DNA of 64,000 bases. Origin: Nocardia abscessus NBRC 100374 (GTDB lineage: Bacteria; Actinomycetota; Actinomycetes; Mycobacteriales; Mycobacteriaceae). The number at the start of each line of letters is the position of its first letter. Position 1 is the stretch's first letter. The notes beneath the pieces were generated by a model. It was not told the origin of the DNA. It made no database searches and saw only the letters and a program-made list of their open reading frames with translations. Shown piece by piece: positions 56,292 to 64,000 of this stretch. Location: positions 32,305 to 96,304 of the forward strand of contig NZ_BAFP01000089.1 in NCBI RefSeq assembly GCF_000308455.1, given 5' to 3'. The position numbers were made by a program, and so were the translations under genes.

Positions 56292-57764
56292 TCAGCGCGG
56301 GCCGGGCGAGGCGAAGCGCGCGATCAGCGCCATCGCCGCGAGCACCGTCGCGCCGACGGCCACCGCGACGTGCATGCCGTCGACGAAGGATCCGCGCGCC
56401 GCCTCGACCAGTGCCGCGTCTGCGCCGGACCGCTGGATGGTCTCGCCGAGCGTCGCCGCGTAGTCGCCGCCGGACCGGAAGATCAGCGCCGCGAGCGAGC
56501 CGAGCAGCGCCAGGCCCAGCGCGTTGCCCAGTTCGAAGCTGGTCTCCGAGATGCCCACCGCCGATCCGGCCCGCTCCGGCGGCACCGAGGCCACCGAGAC
56601 CTCGGACACCAGGGTGAACGCGAGCCCGTAGCCGATACCCGCGATCGTGGACCCGGCCAGATACCACCAGAGTCCGTCGTGCGCGCCGACGCCGAGCAGC
56701 ATCAGATTGCCCACCGCGGAGGCGAGCAAGGCGAACACGAATGTGGCGCGGGCGCCGAAACGATGTCCGACCCGTGCGCCGCCCATCGAGCAGACGAACA
56801 CCGCGATCGCCATCGGAATGCCGAGCAGCGCCGCCGCCAACGGCGTGCGCCCGGTCACCGACTGCAGGTAGATGCTCGTCAGATAGCTCATACCGGCCAG
56901 CGACATCATCCCGGTAAGACTGGCGCCGATCGCCACGGAGAACTGGGGACGGGCGAACAACCGCAGGTCGAGCAGGGGTTCTTCGAGGTGTCGCTGTCTG
57001 CGGACGAACGCGGTCAGGATCACCGCGCCGATCAGCGCGATGACGACCGCCTGCGCGTCGATGCCCTCGGTGGCGGCGTGCTTGATGCCGTACACCACCG
57101 GCAGGATGCCGCCGATCGACAGGGCGACGCTCGGCAGGTCCAGCGGCCCGAGCACCCCGGCACGGTGTTCCGGCAGGACGAACGGGCCGAACGCGAGCAG
57201 GATCAGCAACACCGGAATGTTGATCAGGAACACCGAGCCCCACCAGAAGTGGTGCAACAGTATTCCCCCGATGATCGGCCCGACGGCCGAACCACCAGCG
57301 AAGAACGCCGTCCACACGCCGATCGCGGCGGCGCGCTCCCGCGCGTCGGGGAACAGGCTCGAAATCAGCGCCAGACTGGACGGCAGCAGCGTCGCGCCGC
57401 CGATGCCCATCAGCGCCCGCGCCGCGATCAGCACGCCCGCGCTGGGCGCGAACGCGGCGATCACCGACGCGATGCCGAAGACCGCGGCGCCCGCCAGCAG
57501 GATATTGCGCCGCCCGATCCGGTCGCCGAGATTGCCCATGGTGATCAGCAGGCCCGCGATCAGGAAGCCGTAGATGTCCAGAATCCACAACTGCTGGTCG
57601 GCCGACGGGTCCAGGTCGAGCGTCAGCGTCGGCAGCGCGAGGAACAGCACCGAGATGTCCATCGACACCAGCAGCACCGGCAACAGCAGGACCGCGAGGC
57701 CCAGCCAGGCGCGGCGCGAGCCCGTCGTGGACGGCGCGGTCCGCACCGGCTGCACGTCTGTCAT
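56292..57764 (-). CDS. MFS drug exporter, DHA2 (EmrB/QacA) family
   Basis: 490 residues with about 14 hydrophobic segments. DHA2 motifs: 'LLVSMDISVLFLALPTLTLDL' (motif D1), 'GFLIAGLLITMGNLGDRIGRRNILLAGAAVFGIASVIAAFAP' (motif A) and 'RALMGIGGATLLPSSLALIS' (motif B), then 'GVWTAFFAGGSAVGPIIGGILL' (motif C). These proton antiporters export cationic dyes, antiseptics and antibiotics. Start ATG 57764; a longer frame overlaps the divergent TetR gene and is rejected. Palindromic sites lie between it and the TetR gene. Confidence 0.92.
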   Translation of the reverse strand: MTDVQPVRTAPSTTGSRRAWLGLAVLLLPVLLVSMDISVLFLALPTLTLDLDPSADQQLWILDIYGFLIAGLLITMGNLGDRIGRRNILLAGAAVFGIASVIAAFAPSAGVLIAARALMGIGGATLLPSSLALISSLFPDARERAAAIGVWTAFFAGGSAVGPIIGGILLHHFWWGSVFLINIPVLLILLAFGPFVLPEHRAGVLGPLDLPSVALSIGGILPVVYGIKHAATEGIDAQAVVIALIGAVILTAFVRRQRHLEEPLLDLRLFARPQFSVAIGASLTGMMSLAGMSYLTSIYLQSVTGRTPLAAALLGIPMAIAVFVCSMGGARVGHRFGARATFVFALLASAVGNLMLLGVGAHDGLWWYLAGSTIAGIGYGLAFTLVSEVSVASVPPERAGSAVGISETSFELGNALGLALLGSLAALIFRSGGDYAATLGETIQRSGADAALVEAARGSFVDGMHVAVAVGATVLAAMALIARFASPGPR

Positions 57765-57786
57765 CTCCGAAAGTCCTCTCGCTGGC

Positions 57787-57822
57787 GCGTACGTCGTACG
57801 CATGAGCCCGGGTACAGTGTAC
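57787..57822. promoter_or_regulatory. Paired GTAC palindromes between exporter and TetR genes
   Basis: GCGTACGTCGTACGC (57787-57801) and GTACAGTGTAC (57812-57822) both follow the pattern GTAC-3 bases-GTAC, with centres 23 bases apart, in the 93-base divergent region. They are the probable binding sites of the adjacent TetR protein. Confidence 0.65.
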
Positions 57823-57857
57823 GCAACCCCGGCCGAGAACGGAAAGCAGGACATGGG

Positions 57858-58544
57858 ATGACCGAGATCAAGCTGCACCGCGCCGCCATCGTCGACGCCG
57901 CGATCGAACTCGCCGATACCGAGGGCTTGGATGCGCTGTCCATGCGGCGCATCGCCGACCGGCTCGGGGTGGGCGCGATGTCGCTGTATCGCCACGTCGC
58001 GAACAAGGACGAACTGCTCGCGCTGATGACCGACGAAGTGGCCGGGCGCAACCCGTATCCCTCCCCCGAGGGACAGCAGTGGACGTGGCGCGAGCGGGTT
58101 CGCATCGCCGCCGAGGTCGACTGGGCTCTGTACCGGCAACATCCGTGGGTGCTGCTCACCTTCGCCACGCCCCGCTACAGCTTCGGGCCGCAGAGTCTGG
58201 CCTGCCTCGCCTGGTTGGTGGACGGTTTTCTGGAACTCGGCGTGTCCACCCGCGAGGCGACCGGCATGGCCTTCACCGTGTGGAACTACATCTCCGGCGC
58301 CACGCTGCCGGAGATCAGCGCCGAACTGATGGCGCGCAAAGGCATGGATCCCGGCGGCGACAACGCGCTGCGGACGCTGCTGAACGGCGCGGCAGCGGGA
58401 CCGGTCCCGCCCGCGCTGGCCGATCTCGCGGGCAGCGGGGTGAGCGATCTGACCCAGAAGGAATTGCTCTACGACGGGCTCGACGCGCTGTGCGACGGAT
58501 TCGCGGCGCGAGCCCTACGGCGCGACCGATTGACCTCGACCTGA
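57858..58544 (+). CDS. TetR-family regulator (TetR_C_1 type) of the exporter
   Basis: 228 residues. 'LHRAAIVDAAIELADTEGLDALSMRRIADRLGVGAMSLYRHVANKDELLALMTDEV' is the DNA-binding domain of the subgroup that includes TetR itself. The C-terminal domain ('WRERVRIAAEVDWALYRQHPWVLLTFATPRYSFGPQSLACLAWLVDGFLELG') is the TetR_C_1 ligand domain. Divergence from a DHA2 exporter is the classical drug-responsive repressor arrangement. The oxidoreductase gene follows 46 bases downstream. Confidence 0.92.
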   Translation: MTEIKLHRAAIVDAAIELADTEGLDALSMRRIADRLGVGAMSLYRHVANKDELLALMTDEVAGRNPYPSPEGQQWTWRERVRIAAEVDWALYRQHPWVLLTFATPRYSFGPQSLACLAWLVDGFLELGVSTREATGMAFTVWNYISGATLPEISAELMARKGMDPGGDNALRTLLNGAAAGPVPPALADLAGSGVSDLTQKELLYDGLDALCDGFAARALRRDRLTST

Positions 58545-58590
58545 CTCGAGGTTGCAGGCTGGTCGGCGACCGCCCACGACAGGAGTTACC

Positions 58591-59583
58591 GTGCACGCCA
58601 TTCGCCTCCACGCCTTCGGCCCGGCCGAGAACTTGCGCTACGAATCCGTTCCCGATCCCGTGCCCGGCCCCGGCCAGGTGCGTATCGCGGTGGCGGCGGC
58701 CGGTGTGCATCTGATCGATACGGCGCTGCGCCGGGGCGACGCCGGCCCGTTTCCGGTGCCGGAACTGCCGACCATCCCCGGCCGCGAAGTCGCCGGCACC
58801 GTCGACCGCGTCGGCGCCGACGTGGCGCCGAGCCTGCTCGGCGCACGCGTGGTCGCCCATCTCGGCGCAGTGCCCGGCGGTTACGCCGAACTGGCCGTGA
58901 CGGACGCGGCCCGGCTGCACGAGATCCCGGCGAACCTGGACGCGGCGGAGGCGGTGGCGATGATCGGCACCGGGCGCACGACGATGGGAATTCTTCAGTT
59001 CACCGAGTTGCAGCCCGGCAGCGTCGTCCTGGTGACGGCCGCGGCGGGCGGCATCGGCACCCTGGTGGTGCAATACGCGAAGAACGCCGGAGCGACGGTG
59101 ATCGGGTTGGCCGGTGGCCCCGCGAAAGTCGATCAGGTCCGGCGCAACGGCGCCGACCTGGCGGTGGACTATCTGGCGCCGGACTGGCCGGACCGGGTTC
59201 GTGCGCGCATCGGCGAGCACGGGGCGAACGTGCTGTTCGATTCCGTGGGCGGCGCGGTCGCCCGCACCGGCATAGATCTGCTCGCACCGGGCGGGCAGCA
59301 CCTGGTCTACGGCTGGTCCGGCAAGTCGGAGCAGGACGGCCGGGTGCGGCTTTCGGCCGACGCTCTGGCCGCACGCGGTATCACCTCCGAGATGGTGATC
59401 GGCCCACCGATGCTGGCGCGCGTCGGCGGCGATCTGCGCGTCCTCGAGGACCGCGCCATGGCCGAGGCGGCCGCGGGCCGGCTGCGCCCCGCGGTCCATC
59501 GCTTCACGCTCGCCGAGGCGGCCGCCGCGCATCGCGCGCTGGAAACCCGCGCGACGACCGGCAAGGTGGTGCTGACGCCCTAG
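58591..59583 (+). CDS. NADPH:quinone oxidoreductase-like protein (MDR superfamily)
   Basis: 330 residues from GTG 58591 (ACAGGAG site). 'IRLHAFGPAENLRYESVPDPVPGPGQVRIAVAAAGVHLIDTALRRGDAGPFPVPELPTIPGREVAGTV' is the QOR-type catalytic domain and 'VVLVTAAAGGIGTLVVQYAKNAGATVIGLA' the NADPH site. The zinc ligands of alcohol dehydrogenases are absent. It follows the TetR gene closely, so it may belong to the same xenobiotic-response unit. Confidence 0.88.
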   Translation: MHAIRLHAFGPAENLRYESVPDPVPGPGQVRIAVAAAGVHLIDTALRRGDAGPFPVPELPTIPGREVAGTVDRVGADVAPSLLGARVVAHLGAVPGGYAELAVTDAARLHEIPANLDAAEAVAMIGTGRTTMGILQFTELQPGSVVLVTAAAGGIGTLVVQYAKNAGATVIGLAGGPAKVDQVRRNGADLAVDYLAPDWPDRVRARIGEHGANVLFDSVGGAVARTGIDLLAPGGQHLVYGWSGKSEQDGRVRLSADALAARGITSEMVIGPPMLARVGGDLRVLEDRAMAEAAAGRLRPAVHRFTLAEAAAAHRALETRATTGKVVLTP

Positions 59584-59593
59584 CCGAAGCGGT

Positions 59594-60271
59594 TCACTCG
59601 TCGATCTCGCCGTTGACCACCGCGTAGGCGAAGCCGTCCCACCCTTTGCTGCCGACGGTCTGAACCACCGTCGCGTCCAGGCTCGGTTCGGCGGTGAGCA
59701 ACTCGACCAGCTCGCGACTGGCCTGTGCGTTCGGATCCTCGGAATGCTCCTCGGCGATCGCACCGCCGCGGACCACGTTGTCGACGATGATCACCGAGCC
59801 CGGCCGGGTCAGCCGCAGTGCCCACAGCACGTAGTTCGAGTTGTTGACCTTGTCCGCGTCGATGAACACCAGGTCGAACGGGTCGGGATCCTCCTCGGCG
59901 AGCACCGGCAGGCTGTCCAGGGCGGCGCCCACCCGGATCTCCACCCGATCGCCGACACCGGCCCGTTCCAGGTTCGCCCGCGCCACCTCGGCGTGCTGCG
60001 CGGCGAACTCGAGCGTCACCACGCGTCCCTTCTCCCCGACCGCACGGGCGAGCCAGATCGTGCTGTACCCGCCGAGTGTGCCGATCTCCAGCACCCGTCG
60101 TGCTCCGACCGTCCGGGCCAGCAGATGGAGGAACTTTCCCTGCGGCGCCGACACGTCGATCGCGGGCAGGCCCGCCGCCTTGTTCGCCTCCAGCGCGGCT
60201 TCCGAAGCCGGATCCACCACCAGCGTTTCCACGAGGTAGCGGTCTACGTCGGCCCATCCAGGTGTCGTCAT
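59594..60271 (-). CDS. Class I O-methyltransferase (caffeoyl-CoA OMT-like)
   Basis: 225 residues from ATG 60271. 'VDRYLVETLVVDPASEAALEANKAAGLPAIDVSAPQGKFLHLLARTVGARRVLEIGTLGGYSTIWLARAV' has the SAM motif I in the EIGTxxGYST form of metal-dependent O-methyltransferases. 'FDLVFIDADKVNNSNYVLWAL' gives the metal-binding Asp and 'SVIIVDNVVRGG' motif IV. It methylates a catechol-like hydroxyl, substrate unknown. It is divergent from the SGNH hydrolase, with 117 bases between. Confidence 0.9.
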   Translation of the reverse strand: MTTPGWADVDRYLVETLVVDPASEAALEANKAAGLPAIDVSAPQGKFLHLLARTVGARRVLEIGTLGGYSTIWLARAVGEKGRVVTLEFAAQHAEVARANLERAGVGDRVEIRVGAALDSLPVLAEEDPDPFDLVFIDADKVNNSNYVLWALRLTRPGSVIIVDNVVRGGAIAEEHSEDPNAQASRELVELLTAEPSLDATVVQTVGSKGWDGFAYAVVNGEIDE

Positions 60272-60388
60272 ACGTCGAAGTCTGCCACTCGATTCCACCC
60301 GCGGGATCGGCTTCGGCGAGTAGCGTGCGGCACAAAGAGACGTGCATGTCCCGCGATCGCGCCGAGAAACGGACGGACAGGACCCGAC

Positions 60389-61234
60389 ATGACGAATCTT
60401 GCGCGAGCCATGGCCGTCGCCGCCTGCCTGGTCGCCTCGGGTTCCACCGCGCCTGCGCACGCCGCGCCGACCGACGGCGGGGCCGAATACGTCGCTCTCG
60501 GCGATTCCGGCGCGGCCACTACGGGCGTGCGCAATTTCGACACTTCGGCCCCACCGCGGTGCCTGCGCTCGACCGCCAACACGCCGAAGCTGATCGCCCG
60601 GGACCTCGGGCTGCGGCTCGACGACCGCACCTGCAACTCGGCGCGCATCCCGGACCTCACCGCTGCCCAGCAACCGGGCATCCCGCCCCAGTTCGACGCG
60701 CTCGGCCCCGGCACCAGACTGGTTACGGTGCACATCGGCGCCAACGACGCCTTGATGGCCGAGCACGTCGTCGGCTGCCACGTATCGGGCCTGGTCGGAG
60801 TCGGTGTGTGCGCCGGTCCGGACTGGGACACCGCCATCGACGCGATCGCTGTGTCATATGCGACCGCGCTGCAACAGATCTCCGCGCGGGCACCGCAGGC
60901 GAAGATCGTGGTCGACGGCTGGCCGCTCTATGTGCGCGACGGCGGCTGTCCCGAGCTGGTCGGTCTTCGACCGCCCGACGCCGCGCGCATCCAAGCCGCC
61001 TTCGACCGTCTCAACACCGTGGTAGCCCGCGTCGCCACGGCGCAGGGCGTGGTCTACGTCGACACCCGCGCGGCCTCGGAAGGCCGAGACGCGTGCGCGC
61101 CCGTCGGCATCCGCTGGATCGACCCGGTCATCGCCACCGAGACACTCATCCCCTACCACCTCACCCCGCAGGGCATGCGCGGCGTCGCCGACGTGGTCCT
61201 CCCGGCGATCCGCGCCGCCGGACTGCCCGGCTGA
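60389..61234 (+). CDS. Secreted SGNH/GDSL hydrolase
   Basis: 281 residues from ATG 60389 (ACAGGA site). The signal peptide is 'LARAMAVAACLVASGSTAPAHA' (cut after AHA). Block I is 'YVALGDSGAATTG' (GDS nucleophile), block III is 'VTVHIGANDAL' (GxND), and the C-terminal 'IPYHLTPQGMRGVADVV' supplies the catalytic His. Six cysteines in the mature protein suggest three disulfides. The arrangement is like mycobacterial/streptomycete extracellular lipases and esterases acting on lipids or polysaccharide acyl groups. Confidence 0.9.
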   Translation: MTNLARAMAVAACLVASGSTAPAHAAPTDGGAEYVALGDSGAATTGVRNFDTSAPPRCLRSTANTPKLIARDLGLRLDDRTCNSARIPDLTAAQQPGIPPQFDALGPGTRLVTVHIGANDALMAEHVVGCHVSGLVGVGVCAGPDWDTAIDAIAVSYATALQQISARAPQAKIVVDGWPLYVRDGGCPELVGLRPPDAARIQAAFDRLNTVVARVATAQGVVYVDTRAASEGRDACAPVGIRWIDPVIATETLIPYHLTPQGMRGVADVVLPAIRAAGLPG

Positions 61235-61254
61235 GCCGTTCGCCTGCTCCGACG

Positions 61255-61291
61255 GACCCGCCCCGGACTCGGGCGGAGTCCGGGGCGGGTC
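61255..61291. terminator. Bidirectional hairpin terminator
   Basis: A perfect 15-bp stem (61255-61269 with 61277-61291) with a 7-base loop lies between the SGNH hydrolase stop and the SPFH protein stop, 9 bases from the latter. It is the strongest hairpin in the window. Confidence 0.85.
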
Positions 61292-61300
61292 GGCGTGGTG

Positions 61301-62581
61301 TTACTTCGAGAAGTTCTCCGGCGGCTGCCAAGGACGGCCGTGCGGGTCGTCCGGTCGCTGGGCCGGGGGTTGCTGCGGCGGCTGTTGTTCTTGCGGCGGC
61401 TGCTGTGCCGGGAAAGCCTCCTGCGGAGGGATGACCGGCTGGTGCGGCGAGGGCTCGAAGCCCTGCGGAGGCGGTGTCGGAGTCAGCCCCTCGACCGGAG
61501 TCCGCGCCGTCGCCTCGGCGGCGCGCACGGCCCGCTCGATGGTCGGGTCGGGCGCGGTGTCGAACCAGTCCGCGACATCCGAGTCGTCCTCGGGCTTGAT
61601 TTCCGCGCCGTCGGAGGCGGGCGGTTCGTACCGGAACACGCCGTCCTCGCCCTGACTGCCGAAGCTCTTGGCGAACCCTTCCAGCGCTTTGCCGAAATCG
61701 CTGGGCACCAACCACACCTTGTTGGCGTCCCCGCGCGCGACCATGGGCAGTGTCTGCATGTATTGATAGGCAAGCAATTCCGGCGTGGGCTTGCCGGATT
61801 TGATGGCCGCGAAGACCTTCTCGATGGCCTTGGCCTGGCCCTGCGCCTGCAGATAGGAGGCAGCGCGCTCACCCTGCGCCCGCAGAATGCGGCTCTGCCG
61901 TTCACCTTCGGCAGCCAGGATCGCCGACTGCTTGGCGCCCTCGGCGGACAGGATCTGCGCCTGTTTCGAACCCTCGGCCGTCTTGATCGCCGATTCGCGC
62001 TGGCCCTCCGCGGTGAGGATCATGGCGCGCTTCTCGCGGTCGGCCTTCATCTGCTTCTCCATCGACTCCTGGATCGACGGCGGCGGATCGATGCTCTTCA
62101 GCTCGACCCGCGCGACGCGCAGACCCCAGCGCCCGGTCGCCTCGTCCAGCACGCCGCGCAGCTGGCCGTTGATCGCGTCGCGGGAGGTGAGGGTCTGCTC
62201 GAGCGTCATGCCGCCGACCACGTTGCGCAGCGTGGTCACGGTCAGTTGCTCGACGGCGGCGATGTAGTTGCTGATCTCGTACACCGCCGCCTGCGGGCTG
62301 GTCACCTGGAAATACACCACGGTATCGATGTGCAGGGTCAGATTGTCCTCGGTGATCACCGGCTGCGGCGGGAACGACACCACCCGCTCCCGCAGATCCA
62401 CCTTGGCCCGGACCCGGTCGGCGAACGGCACCAGGAACGTGAGCTGGCCGGATACGGTACGCGAATACCGGCCCAGCCGCTCGATCACCGCGGCCTCGGC
62501 CTGCGGCACCAGCGCGATCGACTTGAAGACCACCACCACGACCAGCAAGACGAGGACGGCGGCAACGATCAGTACAGCCAT
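61301..62581 (-). CDS. SPFH/band 7 membrane scaffold protein
   Basis: 426 residues from ATG 62581, which overlaps the NfeD stop by one base. One N-terminal helix ('VLIVAAVLVLLVVVVVFKSI') is followed by the SPFH domain ('ALVPQAEAAVIERLGRYSRTVSGQLTFLVPFADRVRAKVDLRERVVSFPPQPVITEDNLTLHIDTVVYFQV'). A long Ala/Glu/Gln coiled coil ('SKQAQILSAEGAKQSAILAA') comes next. The last ~75 residues are Pro/Gln-rich and disordered. Stomatin-like proteins of this type form oligomeric rings with NfeD partners that organise membrane microdomains and protease activity. Confidence 0.92.
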   Translation of the reverse strand: MAVLIVAAVLVLLVVVVVFKSIALVPQAEAAVIERLGRYSRTVSGQLTFLVPFADRVRAKVDLRERVVSFPPQPVITEDNLTLHIDTVVYFQVTSPQAAVYEISNYIAAVEQLTVTTLRNVVGGMTLEQTLTSRDAINGQLRGVLDEATGRWGLRVARVELKSIDPPPSIQESMEKQMKADREKRAMILTAEGQRESAIKTAEGSKQAQILSAEGAKQSAILAAEGERQSRILRAQGERAASYLQAQGQAKAIEKVFAAIKSGKPTPELLAYQYMQTLPMVARGDANKVWLVPSDFGKALEGFAKSFGSQGEDGVFRYEPPASDGAEIKPEDDSDVADWFDTAPDPTIERAVRAAEATARTPVEGLTPTPPPQGFEPSPHQPVIPPQEAFPAQQPPQEQQPPQQPPAQRPDDPHGRPWQPPENFSK

Positions 62582-63012
62582 CAAGGCCCCTTCCAGACGA
62601 CGGCGGTCGCGCCGTCGATCTTCATGACATACACGGTCGTACCCGGTTCATACACTTCGGTCGTGTCCATCGGCCGCGCCGTCCACACCTCCCCGCCCAG
62701 CTTCACCTGGCCGGAATGCGCCGCGACCTGTTCGAGCACCAGAGCGGTCTTCCCCGGCAAGGCGTCCACATTCGTCGGCGTGGGCGGCGGAGTTCCGAAG
62801 CGGCGCCGGATGATCGGGCGTACGCCGAGGAACAACACCGCCGACATCACCGCGAAGACGATGGCGTCCACCACCAGCGACGTACCCGCCGCCGCGCTGA
62901 CACCCGCCGTGCCCAGCGCCGCGACACCCAGCATCAGCAGGGTGAAGTCGCCGGTGAGCATCTCCGCCGCCGCGAGCAGAATGCCCGCGACCAGCCAAAA
63001 AATTGCGGCCAC
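62581..63012 (-). CDS. NfeD-like membrane protein
   Basis: 143 residues from GTG 63012. Two to three hydrophobic helices ('AIFWLVAGILLAAAEMLTGDFTLLMLGVAALGTAGVSAA', 'LVVDAIVFAVMSAVLFLGVRPIIRRRF') precede an OB-fold domain ('LPGKTALVLEQVAAHSGQVKLGGEVWTARP'). This short form without the ClpP-class protease partners stomatins, and the SPFH gene follows with a TGATG junction, so the two are co-translated. Confidence 0.9.
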   Translation of the reverse strand: MAAIFWLVAGILLAAAEMLTGDFTLLMLGVAALGTAGVSAAAGTSLVVDAIVFAVMSAVLFLGVRPIIRRRFGTPPPTPTNVDALPGKTALVLEQVAAHSGQVKLGGEVWTARPMDTTEVYEPGTTVYVMKIDGATAVVWKGP

Positions 63013-63142
63013 ACGACCACTGTAGTGCTCCGGTCATGATCTGGGGCGCGACCTTCGCGAGTACTCCGGATGAATTCCGGGCGCGGGCGTGCGGTGACCC
63101 GGGTGCGCCGAAAGCCGCAGCGGCGGTGCTAGCTTCAGGCAG

Positions 63143-63967
63143 GTGAGCGGGCGTGACAGGTATGACGACATCTTCTCCGGACATCCTCGATCGAAGAACA
63201 GGACGGTGCCGACGGTCAGCGCGGAACGCGATCTGGTCGTCGAGGACGCCGCCACCGGATTCTGCGGCGCGGTGGTCGGATTCGAGCGCAGCTACGACGG
63301 CGAGTTCGTGAAATTGGAGGACGCCCGCGGCGCGGTGCGTCTGTTCGCACTACGCGAGGCCGCGTTCCTCATCGACGGTGCGCCGGTGACGCTGGTACGG
63401 CCGTCGGCCGCCCCGCCGAAGACGCCGCACCGCTCCGCCTCCGGCTCCACCAGGGTCGAGGGGCTGCGCGCCCGGGTCGCCCGCGGCAGCCGGATCTGGG
63501 TGGAGGGCGTCCACGACGCCGCCTTGGTCGAGCGGGTGTGGGGCCACGATCTGCGGGTCGAGGGCGTGGTGGTGGAGCAGCTCGAAGGTTTGGACAATCT
63601 GGCCGCACGGCTGGGCGAATTCGAGCCCGGCCCGGGCAGGCGGGTCGGCGTGCTGGTCGACCATCTGGTGACCGGATCGAAGGAGACCCAACTGACCACC
63701 GGACTCGGGCCGCACGTCCTGGTGACCGGGCACCCCTTCGTCGACGTGTGGCAGGCCGTGCGCCCGGCGACGGTCGGCATCACGCAGTGGCCGCAGGTGC
63801 CGCGCGAGGAGGACTGGAAGACCGGCGTCTGCGCACGCCTGCGCTGGGGTACGCCGCAGGACGGCTGGCGGCGGGTGTACGGCGCGGTGACCTCCTTCCG
63901 CGATCTGGAGGCTCCACTCATCGGCGCCGTCGAGCGCCTGATCGATTTCGTCACCGAACCGGATTAG
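63143..63967 (+). CDS. DUF3097 family protein
   Basis: 274 residues from GTG 63143. The sequence follows the actinobacterial DUF3097 family as I know it: 'DLVVEDAATGFCGAVVGFERSYDGEFVKLEDARGAVRLFALREAAFLIDGAPVTLVRP', 'RGSRIWVEGVHDAALVERVWGHDLRVEGVVVEQLEGLDNL' and 'VGVLVDHLVTGSKETQLT'. The middle part resembles a Toprim-like fold (Glu in 'WVEGVHDA', DxD-like 'VLVDHLV'), which would point to nucleic-acid work, but the function is unknown. It lies divergent from the nfeD gene near the right edge. Confidence 0.85.
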   Translation: MSGRDRYDDIFSGHPRSKNRTVPTVSAERDLVVEDAATGFCGAVVGFERSYDGEFVKLEDARGAVRLFALREAAFLIDGAPVTLVRPSAAPPKTPHRSASGSTRVEGLRARVARGSRIWVEGVHDAALVERVWGHDLRVEGVVVEQLEGLDNLAARLGEFEPGPGRRVGVLVDHLVTGSKETQLTTGLGPHVLVTGHPFVDVWQAVRPATVGITQWPQVPREEDWKTGVCARLRWGTPQDGWRRVYGAVTSFRDLEAPLIGAVERLIDFVTEPD

Positions 63968-64000
63968 GCGTACCTCCGCCTTCGCTCCGGCCATGCGCGG

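Overview
The window is chromosomal DNA of a high-GC, mycolic-acid-type actinobacterium, most probably a Nocardia. The evidence is roughly 70% G+C, many GTG starts, a full RecBCD set, mycobacterial-type enzymes (F420-dependent LLM oxidoreductase, EthA-like monooxygenase, CYP136-like P450, GabD2-like dehydrogenase, L,D-transpeptidase, MmpL transporter, DUF3097) and a nocardiolactone-type beta-lactone cluster. I saw no rRNA, tRNA, CRISPR array, insertion sequence or phage gene. About 60 protein genes are supported, and few stretches over 300 bases lack one.

Layout. 1-8 kb: small oxidoreductase and regulator units (nitroreductase, AraC/quinone reductase pair, TetR/SDR unit with three related 24-bp operators, STAS protein, F420 enzyme). 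8-16 kb: a FchA-type cyclodeaminase, a quinone oxidoreductase/HxlR pair, an L,D-transpeptidase, a nucleotidyltransferase, a FolD homologue without its cyclohydrolase lysine, a YdcF-like protein and a PrmC-like methyltransferase. 15.8-25.7 kb: oxidative catabolism. An SDR plus GabD2-like dehydrogenase faces a TetR gene. A four-gene coupled operon (metal-dependent hydrolase, ferredoxin reductase, Baeyer-Villiger monooxygenase, SDR) faces a second TetR gene. An EthA-like monooxygenase follows.

26.3-34.6 kb: a seven-gene, mostly overlapping operon resembling nltABCD: two OleA-like ketosynthases, an OleC-like beta-lactone synthetase and an OleD-like reductase. To these are added a small membrane protein, a condensation-fold acyltransferase and an MmpL exporter. 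No OleB decarboxylase is present, so a beta-lactone rather than an olefin is the expected product. 35.3-46.4 kb: recC, recB and recD run, by overlapping stop/start codons from recB onward, into a sigma factor, an O6-alkylguanine methyltransferase, a 2OG-Fe(II) oxygenase and a stand-alone Ada zinc-domain protein. This looks like one DNA-repair transcription unit.

46.6-64 kb: a class A beta-lactamase-fold serine hydrolase, a P450, type II NADH dehydrogenase, urease accessory genes ureF-ureG-ureD without structural ureABC, a tryptophan-rich repeat membrane protein, an MFS exporter with its TetR regulator, a quinone oxidoreductase, an O-methyltransferase, a secreted SGNH hydrolase, an SPFH/NfeD pair and a DUF3097 protein. 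Strong GC-rich hairpins separate several convergent pairs, and palindromic operators lie in most of the divergent regulator/enzyme intervals.
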